Below are positions 7,084-12,089 of a DNA stretch of 14,180 bases, piece after piece; position 1 is the first letter of the stretch; the number at the start of each line of letters is the position of its first letter. The notes under the pieces are model-generated. The model made no database searches. It was not told where the DNA came from and saw only the letters and a list, made by a program, of their open reading frames with translations. A program made the translations under genes and the position numbers. Source of the DNA: Lachnospiraceae bacterium (lineage in GTDB: Bacteria; Bacillota; Clostridia; Lachnospirales; Lachnospiraceae); the NCBI GenBank assembly GCA_009774155.1, contig VSNE01000439.1, positions 1-14,180 on the forward strand, in the 5' to 3' direction.

Positions 7084-7494
7084 TTACTCTTCAACTCCCA
7101 TCACTTCCTTGGCGACGGCTTTAGCCGTGTTGCGCCATTCCTGGTATGCCTCATATTCTGCGACATACTCAGCGGCCTTGTTCTCAGGAACGGCCTGAAG
7201 GCGGGTGTTGAGGAAGTTTGCGGTGATCGCTTCGGCTTGGTCGGAGTCATACTTGCGCTTGATGATAGCCGAAAGGAGCTGGGGATAGGTAATCGGGAGT
7301 TCGAGAGAGATAACTTCGTCCCCAACGGTCACTACAGCGCAACCGCCGATTTTCTTGACGTTATCACCATAGAGTTCCTGATCCTTCTGAGCTTCCATTT
7401 CTGCAAGCATTTCAGGCGACATTACTGACTCTTCGGGAGTCATTACTTCTACCTGCTGTTCTACAGGTTCGTTGTTGCTGTTGATCTGGTCCAT
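7084..7494 (-). CDS. Acidic hypothetical phage protein
   Basis: A 136-residue protein. The N-terminal 45 residues are Glu/Gln/Met-rich and probably disordered (MDQINSNNEPVEQQVEVMTP). They are followed by a compact segment, KIGGCAVVTVGDEVISLELP (residues 48-67), and a helical C-terminus with AAEYVAEYEAYQEW. No enzyme motif or membrane segment. It starts 41 bp after the reverse transcriptase stop, in the same direction, and is followed by a strong terminator, so it ends the transcript running through the DGR. Whether it takes part in the DGR or is a separate virion protein cannot be told. Confidence 0.7.
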   Translation of the reverse strand: MDQINSNNEPVEQQVEVMTPEESVMSPEMLAEMEAQKDQELYGDNVKKIGGCAVVTVGDEVISLELPITYPQLLSAIIKRKYDSDQAEAITANFLNTRLQAVPENKAAEYVAEYEAYQEWRNTAKAVAKEVMGVEE

Positions 7495-7528
7495 TGTTCA
7501 GATTTTTTGAAAGTTAAAACTGATGTTG

Positions 7529-7544
7529 TTTATTATTAATAGTC
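7529..7544 (-). repeat. 16-nt AT-rich intergenic motif, copy 2
   Basis: Identical to the copy at 6749-6764 (GACTATTAATAATAAA on the minus strand). Here it contains the stop codon of the reverse transcriptase and lies 34 nt before the next ATG (7494). A related sequence (AT-rich, containing TTTATTATATAATAGTA on the plus strand) lies at about 10661-10677, before the DGR target gene. Confidence 0.5.
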
Positions 7545-8855
7545 CGAATGACTTTCAAGTATGTGTATTGGAGGAATATTTACTGGGGTATATTCAGCTA
7601 ACATCCTCATATATCTCTCTTTATCGTCTCTTTCCTCAAACTCAGCAATGGGTTTGGGTAGCATGAGCTTATCTTTGAGGTTATGATTTAATCGGTATCT
7701 GATACGAGCTTGTGGGTGGTATCTCTTTTTAAGTTTTACCACTTCCATGTGTCCTTTTATATAGATCCATTTGAAAATACGAGAGTCTATTTCCATTAAA
7801 CCATTGTATCTGATGGCATAAGTATCGTAGTGTCTCAATAACCCTAAATAGCTATTGACCGAAGATAAGGTTTTGATGATTTGATTTTTAGTCCGACATT
7901 TATTAAGTCGTTGAATACTGTGTCTGAAATTTGTGACTGTTCGGTTTAAGGGATATACTCTTCCGGGTTTAACAACTGCACCAGTAAAATCCAATCCTTT
8001 AGTATAATGTTGCATATAGAATTTCTTGGGTGATAATTTTAATCCCAATGATTCTAATTTAGTTCTGATTTTCGGAATGGTATTGAGAATTTGCTCTTTA
8101 GTTTCGGCTACTAAGTAAATATCATCAACATATCTGCCATGATACTTTATTCCATATTCGTTTTCAATCGCCCAATCAAGTGAGTTCAAAAGATAATTGG
8201 CAAACATCTGGGATGGAAGATTACCAATTGGCATACCAAGTCCTTTGCCATTTGTGAATAAAGATTTACTTGCCGGCAGACAATCCCACATGGCTTCGGA
8301 GGATTGTTTTATACAGTTTTCTTCTGGAGAGTGACTTAAAACTACATGACATAGATAACGTAGATCATCTTTATCATCTCCTTCATATTTTTCGTCAACA
8401 AGTTTGATAACCATATCTTCGACCAACTTCTTTGGAATAGACATGAAGAAGCTGTTAATATCAATTGTGGCTACATAGCAATCTTGAGTGTAATTTTTCG
8501 AACACTCAATTATATCTTTCTTTAATTGCTCAACGCCGGCCAAAGTTCCTTTGCCATTTCGACAGTTGAAAGTACGATCATTAAATTCCTTTTCAATAAT
8601 GGAATCCAGACGAAGCCTAATGTAGTGATGGATAATGCGGTCCGAAAAATCGGCAGCAAAAACCTCACGGTATTTGGGGCGACTAACGACAAAACAAATG
8701 GAACGTTTAGGCTGGTATGTTCTATTGTTGATGGCTTGCATCATATCATAGAGATTGCCTTCCACATCAAGTGTGAATTTGATGCAGTTGATTGTCCGCG
8801 ACTTATGTACACGACAATCTAAATAGGCTTCAACCAATCCTTCATACGTTACCAT
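7536..8855 (-). CDS. Diversity-generating retroelement reverse transcriptase
   Basis: Copies the template-repeat RNA with errors at adenines so that mutated cDNA replaces VR in the target gene. The 439-residue protein shows the RT palm motifs. SRPKYREVFAADFSDRIIHHYI is at about residues 58-79. The block-A catalytic Asp132 lies in ATIDINSFF. GMPIGNLPSQ (207-216) carries the GxxxSQ form of block B that distinguishes DGR enzymes from group II intron RTs. The catalytic YVDD is at 242-245, and a thumb-side KGLDFTGAVV segment follows at 286-295. No maturase or HNH endonuclease domain is present, as usual for DGRs. The ATG at 8855 lies 64 bp from the template repeat. Order target, avd, TR, RT on one strand is the same as in the Bordetella phage BPP-1 system. 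Confidence 0.96.
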   Translation of the reverse strand: MVTYEGLVEAYLDCRVHKSRTINCIKFTLDVEGNLYDMMQAINNRTYQPKRSICFVVSRPKYREVFAADFSDRIIHHYIRLRLDSIIEKEFNDRTFNCRNGKGTLAGVEQLKKDIIECSKNYTQDCYVATIDINSFFMSIPKKLVEDMVIKLVDEKYEGDDKDDLRYLCHVVLSHSPEENCIKQSSEAMWDCLPASKSLFTNGKGLGMPIGNLPSQMFANYLLNSLDWAIENEYGIKYHGRYVDDIYLVAETKEQILNTIPKIRTKLESLGLKLSPKKFYMQHYTKGLDFTGAVVKPGRVYPLNRTVTNFRHSIQRLNKCRTKNQIIKTLSSVNSYLGLLRHYDTYAIRYNGLMEIDSRIFKWIYIKGHMEVVKLKKRYHPQARIRYRLNHNLKDKLMLPKPIAEFEERDDKERYMRMLAEYTPVNIPPIHILESHSDY

Positions 8856-8919
8856 ATCAGCACTAAAAGTGATAATGCCATTTATATTTGGTCTTATTTA
8901 TTGCAAAAATGCCTTTCGT

Positions 8920-9033
8920 TGAAATGCTGCCACCGGGCGGACGTAGTTGCTGTTCGACACCTTAGTGTTCCAGTTGTTGAGGTTGCCGGTAGAGAGGTTC
9001 AAGTTCCATGCGTTCGTCGCCGAGTTCTCAGTG
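8920..9033 (-). repeat. DGR template repeat (TR)
   Basis: A 114-bp sequence matching VR (9814-9927) without gaps. The two differ at 12 sites: 8944, 8954, 8968, 8969, 8974, 8977, 8978, 8984, 8999, 9005, 9009 and 9014. Every one is T here on the plus strand, hence A in the coding/RNA sense; the other 81 non-A positions are all identical. Flanking differences at 8919, 9034 and 9036 are also at A, so the functional repeat may be about 118 bp. Read in the VR frame, TR is rich in AAC codons (peptide NLNLSTGNLNNWNT), the codon type that gives the widest amino-acid choice when its adenines are randomised. It lies noncoding between avd and RT and is presumably part of a longer structured transcript; 9034-9147 beside it holds no gene I can support. 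Confidence 0.96.
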
Positions 9034-9147
9034 TATCGGGTATGTTTTCTTATTCTTAACTACTTATGGCAGTAATACCCCCATTTCTCACGGAAGCGCA
9101 TACTCTATGGTCATCCGTAAACTCCCATACTCTGTGCGTTGCATCTT

Positions 9148-9528
9148 TCAATCAGGTTCTTGGACTTTCAGTTTACGATACCTTTTTGTTGATGCGTTCT
9201 TCCATGCTGTCACTTGCTTGCCGATAGTTGCCTCCAAATACATGAGGTTGGATTGCTGCTTCCGGCTTATCCAACGATTATCACCAGCTAATCGAACTAT
9301 CAGTTTACAGTGCTCAAATTCACAAATAAAATCGGTGAGGTATGCTTCACGTTCACTTTTGAACATATTTGCTCTTACAATGAATGTGGGTAGCGAAACT
9401 GCCACTCTAATCCATTCTTGCCCAATGGTATGTTTTATATCCCTTGGAAAATTCTTGTGAGTATCAAGCACTGCTTGAATGTACCGATAAGTCTCGATAT
9501 ATACCGGCAATTCGTTGGATAAAGCCAT
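9148..9528 (-). CDS. avd: DGR accessory variability determinant
   Basis: A 126-residue, strongly basic, all-helical protein. The opening NELPVYIETYRYIQAVLDTHKNFPRDIKHTIG (residues about 5-36) has the pattern of Avd/bAvd four-helix-bundle proteins (xLPVY...Y.....TKNFPR..r.tiG). The C-terminus is Lys/Arg-rich (KNASTKRYRKLKVQ), fitting nucleic-acid binding. In known DGRs Avd forms a pentamer that binds the RT and the TR RNA and is needed for mutagenic cDNA synthesis. It lies between the target gene and TR on the same strand, the classic position. The start ATG at 9528 is followed by ALSN. Confidence 0.92.
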   Translation of the reverse strand: MALSNELPVYIETYRYIQAVLDTHKNFPRDIKHTIGQEWIRVAVSLPTFIVRANMFKSEREAYLTDFICEFEHCKLIVRLAGDNRWISRKQQSNLMYLEATIGKQVTAWKNASTKRYRKLKVQEPD

Positions 9529-9580
9529 CGCAACTTTTAATTTGTTATCAAACTGCTAATTATCAATTATTTGTGTTAAT

Positions 9581-9615
9581 AATAAACTGATTATCATAAA
9601 GATAACCAGTTTATT
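9581..9615. repeat. Stem-loop between avd and the DGR target gene
   Basis: Arms 9581-9595 and 9601-9615 form a 15-bp stem with one G.U/mismatch position and a 5-nt loop (ATAAA). It is AT-rich and lacks a clear T tract. It may weaken read-through from the target gene into avd, or be part of the DGR RNA. It is 52 bp upstream of the avd ATG. Confidence 0.6.
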
Positions 9616-9676
9616 CCTTAATCGCATTTTACCCTATAAGACACAAATTCCTTATCTTAAAGCTCTGGAACACGGA

Positions 9677-9725
9677 CTTTTGAACCTATTCAAAGGTGGC
9701 GACTTCAACTTTGAGATAAGTTGAA
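9677..9725. repeat. Two short adjacent stem-loops
   Basis: The first is 9677-9684 with 9689-9696 (8 pairs including one G.U, 4-nt loop CCTA). The second is 9704-9711 with 9718-9725 (8 perfect pairs, loop TGAGAT). Both lie in the 281-bp noncoding stretch (9529-9809) between avd and the target gene. Their role is unknown; the first has the 8-bp stem and 4-nt loop size reported for DGR target-site hairpins, but it lies about 120 bp from VR. Confidence 0.45.
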
Positions 9726-9732
9726 TGTGTAA

Positions 9733-9803
9733 ATCTCTTCAACCCTTATGCTCGCTTTGCTCGCTCGTCGCTACGCTCCGAAGAGTTAAAGGGTTGAAGA
9801 GAT
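9733..9803. repeat. Perfect 15-bp inverted repeat just downstream of VR
   Basis: The arms 9733-9747 and 9789-9803 are perfectly complementary and separated by 41 nt. The intervening sequence is GC-rich and holds three GCTCG repeats (9750-9767). The near arm lies 10 bp beyond the 3' end of VR, directly after the target stop codon. In other DGRs a hairpin or cruciform next to the 3' end of VR is needed for target recognition. This structure is at the right place, though its loop is much longer than usual. It could also act as a terminator for the target gene. Confidence 0.7.
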
Positions 9804-9809
9804 AAAGGG

Positions 9810-10634
9810 TTAATGAAATGCTGCCACCGGGCGGACGGAGTTGCTGTCCGACACCTTAGTGGGCCAGCTGCCGAGGTAGCCGGTAGAGAGGTACAAGTGC
9901 CACGCGTGCGTCGCCGAGTTCTCAGTGGAGGACCAAAGCCAGCTCTCAGGAAGCTGGCTGGCGCCAGAAATGACTGAGAGACACTGATTGATAGCGTATT
10001 TGTGCTTCCAGATAATGAGAAGTTCCGCGATAGACGGAAGCCACCACTTTCCGGGGCCCAGACCGATCATTGTGCCATCGCCCTTGTCGTGACGTCGATC
10101 ATAGGCGTTACACCACGCTGGAGCAAACTGGGTCCAGGTCTCTTCCTCTTCACCGAAGAGCTCGATACCTTTTGCCATAATAGCTGCGGTGCGAGTTTTG
10201 CCGGTGTAGTCAACATACGCTTTGTTGAAGTCACCACCAGTGTCGGCATTGACGGCGACAGCGTTCTTTGACCAAAAGAGCTGATTCTGGGTGGGGGCTA
10301 CGATAATCGGGGCTTGGCCATCAATCAGTACGAGCACGCCATCCGCAACTTCTCCAGCGGCTTCTTTTGCAGCCCATTCCCACCAAGGCACTGCACGTTG
10401 ATAATTATCGCTTTTCTGAGTGAAAGCAACAAAACAACCGTCCGTTGCGGCACGAAGTTGAGGATTGGCATCTCCAAGATCGGAATTCAGTGAATTCAGC
10501 TGATTCTGGAGTGTAGTGTCCTTGTCATGCAGCGATTTGATTTGATCTTTGAGAAATTTCTGGACCTGAGCACCAGTCGCTTGTGCGCCCTTTGCTCCCC
10601 AGTCATCTTCCATTGTTAAAACTTTTTCTGCCAT
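9810..10634 (-). CDS. DGR variable target protein, C-type-lectin-like
   Basis: A 274-residue protein presumed to be the phage tail-tip ligand binder. Residues 1-60 are an N-terminal coiled-coil-like stretch (KFLKDQIKSLHDKDTTLQNQ) suited to trimerisation or tail attachment. Residues about 70-274 form a DUF1566/C-type-lectin-like domain with GKWWLPSIAELLIIW near 193-207 and WLWSSTEN (232-239). The last 38 residues are encoded by VR. Against the TR-encoded peptide nine residues differ: His243, His246, Tyr248, Tyr253, Gly255, Ser256, Pro258, Asp263 and Ser266, eight from Asn and one from Tyr. The invariant VRPVAAF closes the fold. MAEKVL at 10634 is chosen over the ATG at 10688 because the longer version would add an atypical AT-rich-leader-encoded segment. 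Confidence 0.92.
   Translation of the reverse strand: MAEKVLTMEDDWGAKGAQATGAQVQKFLKDQIKSLHDKDTTLQNQLNSLNSDLGDANPQLRAATDGCFVAFTQKSDNYQRAVPWWEWAAKEAAGEVADGVLVLIDGQAPIIVAPTQNQLFWSKNAVAVNADTGGDFNKAYVDYTGKTRTAAIMAKGIELFGEEEETWTQFAPAWCNAYDRRHDKGDGTMIGLGPGKWWLPSIAELLIIWKHKYAINQCLSVISGASQLPESWLWSSTENSATHAWHLYLSTGYLGSWPTKVSDSNSVRPVAAFH
9814..9927 (-). repeat. DGR variable repeat (VR)
   Basis: The 114-bp 3' end of the target gene, ungapped match to TR at offset 894. Its last 30 bp, GC-rich on the VRPVA codons and containing no change, correspond to the initiation-of-mutagenic-homing segment. The 12 differences from TR give nine amino-acid changes and one silent change (GCA to GCG at Ala244). The adjacent Ser236 codon also differs from TR at an A. 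Confidence 0.96.
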
Positions 10635-10691
10635 GTTTATAAAATTAAAAACTGTTGGTTTATTATATAATAGTATCGGTTCATTCAAATA

Positions 10692-11156
10692 TTAAATCCC
10701 GTTATCCCACACTGCGTCCAGTTGCCACGGATACTCATTAATCCATAAGCCGGTACCGAAAACTCCTTGATGAGTAATGAGGTAGATTTCCTCCATTTTA
10801 CTCAGACGTTTTTCAACATCAGTAGCGTGATACCAAAATACTTTGGTAGGTACACCTTGATTATTAATAACAACGTGTTTGGCTATTGAAAGCCCCCAAC
10901 CATCAGGAACTTCATTATCGGGATAGATTACACACTGACCGGGATGAAATCCGGCTGGATTGCCACTGGCCGGATCAGTGTATAGTGTATCTGTTGCAGT
11001 GGGCTGGCGTGTCGCAACGGGAGTGTACTCATCACGGCTCAAAAGGGCAAGCATATAGTTCTTTGTCAGACCCAACTGTTCCCAGCAAGTTTGAATATTG
11101 AAACATTTGTTATTTATTTTGAGCGCCTGTAAAATGTTTGTGGTAGTATCTGCCAT
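10692..11156 (-). CDS. Phage tail-associated protein ending in a tryptophan module
   Basis: A 154-residue protein. The N-terminus MADTTTNILQALKINNKCFN resembles start regions of phage fibre accessory proteins. The centre has HPGQCVIYPDNEVPDGWGLS (residues 71-90). The last 20 residues carry Trp138/144/150 spaced by six, with Asn140 and Asn152 two after Trp: the same ladder as in the long fibre-like protein and the 214-residue protein, except that the usual leading Cys is Val. It lies between the 284-residue fibre-like gene (20-bp gap) and the DGR target (57-bp gap). Possibly a connector or chaperone for the variable protein; this is inference from position. Confidence 0.65.
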   Translation of the reverse strand: MADTTTNILQALKINNKCFNIQTCWEQLGLTKNYMLALLSRDEYTPVATRQPTATDTLYTDPASGNPAGFHPGQCVIYPDNEVPDGWGLSIAKHVVINNQGVPTKVFWYHATDVEKRLSKMEEIYLITHQGVFGTGLWINEYPWQLDAVWDNGI

Positions 11157-11176
11157 TGCGATAAGATGTTAGGGAA

Positions 11177-12031
11177 TTATGCGCCTGTAAAGCCGGTAAG
11201 AGTGAGGGTCATTGTTTTCACGTCATAAGCAATTGTGTTAGCCGTTGCGCCCTCGGCGATACTATCTATTTTGGATTTATAGGTATCGGTGAAGTCATTT
11301 GAGGAAAGACCTTTGCCATCCTCTTTATCCACTTTGCCAATTAGTTTAGCATCAACCTGAGTTTTGGTGTAGTAGTTACCAATGTTGAGGTCACTGATAG
11401 CGGCGGCAATGGCTGCCTCGACCGTTGGAGGATTACCTTCGCCGCCAATACCGGCAAGCAAGCCTTCGATATTAGAGATTGCAGCCGTCATCTCAGCTGC
11501 TTCGCCACCGTGCTTTGCGGCCCAGTCAATAAGCTCTTTATAAGAGTTTATCACTCCGTCATCAGAGACCTTGGTAGCGAAATCATTAAAGGCATCAGTG
11601 ATAGCCTTTGAAACAGAGCCAATGCCTGAACCATTGAGAACGTCGATTTTATCACTGAGAGTAGTAACAGTGGATGTTTCGGCCTTTGCATTGATAACTG
11701 CTGTCAGTGCTGCATCAAGTTCGTCAGTTGATACTTTGGCTTTGTAGGCAAGGGCTGCCAGGCCTTTGATGGGTACATCTACATTCTGCACTGAAATTGT
11801 ACCGTTAACAGAGCCTGTACCGATTAAAAGATTGACAATTTTTGAGACAATGCTAAGAGCTATGCCATTTACTTTAACCCCTTCCAGTACATTGACCTGC
11901 GCACCGGCTGTAATACCAGCAAGTTTGCTGAAATCACTGGAAGACATCAAGCCCTTTTGGTCTGCCGCAGCATCCGGAATGGCGAAGGATTGTCCTCCAA
12001 TGACAAAGCGCGTAACTTTAAGATCTGCCAT
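11177..12031 (-). CDS. Tail or head fibre-like protein
   Basis: A 284-residue, Ala/Gly/Thr-rich protein of fibre type. The motif GLMSSSDFSKLAGITAGAQVN (residues 27-47, followed by VLEGVKVNG) recurs near the C-terminus as GLSSNDFTDTYKSKIDSIAEGATAN (241-265). Such segments are common in phage fibre and appendage proteins and often precede receptor-binding domains. A GGEG/NPP hinge lies near 195-203, followed by NYYTKTQVDAKL, another fibre-type motif. The C-terminus ends in a short beta-rich tail (MTLTLTGFTGA). The start ATG at 12031 is 58 bp after the long coiled-coil gene stop; the gap is AT-rich with no clear promoter. Confidence 0.75.
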   Translation of the reverse strand: MADLKVTRFVIGGQSFAIPDAAADQKGLMSSSDFSKLAGITAGAQVNVLEGVKVNGIALSIVSKIVNLLIGTGSVNGTISVQNVDVPIKGLAALAYKAKVSTDELDAALTAVINAKAETSTVTTLSDKIDVLNGSGIGSVSKAITDAFNDFATKVSDDGVINSYKELIDWAAKHGGEAAEMTAAISNIEGLLAGIGGEGNPPTVEAAIAAAISDLNIGNYYTKTQVDAKLIGKVDKEDGKGLSSNDFTDTYKSKIDSIAEGATANTIAYDVKTMTLTLTGFTGA

Positions 12032-12089
12032 TTGTTTGTTGTTTAAATTATTGATAATAAGATTTAAATCTTTTTATTTAAAGTTTGAG

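Noticed and set aside
7536..8855. Group II intron or retron reverse transcriptase
   Set aside because: There is no maturase or endonuclease domain and no intron domain V-like hairpin. A TR/VR pair with A-only changes and an Avd gene make a DGR the better call.
9008..9460. Plus-strand ORF of 150 codons over TR and avd
   Set aside because: It is antisense to avd and TR, with a composition lacking any recognisable protein pattern; avd on the minus strand explains the region.
10635..10688. Longer start for the DGR target
   Set aside because: The extra 18 residues come from the AT-rich leader, and MAEKVL fits the short MA-type starts of the neighbouring tail genes.
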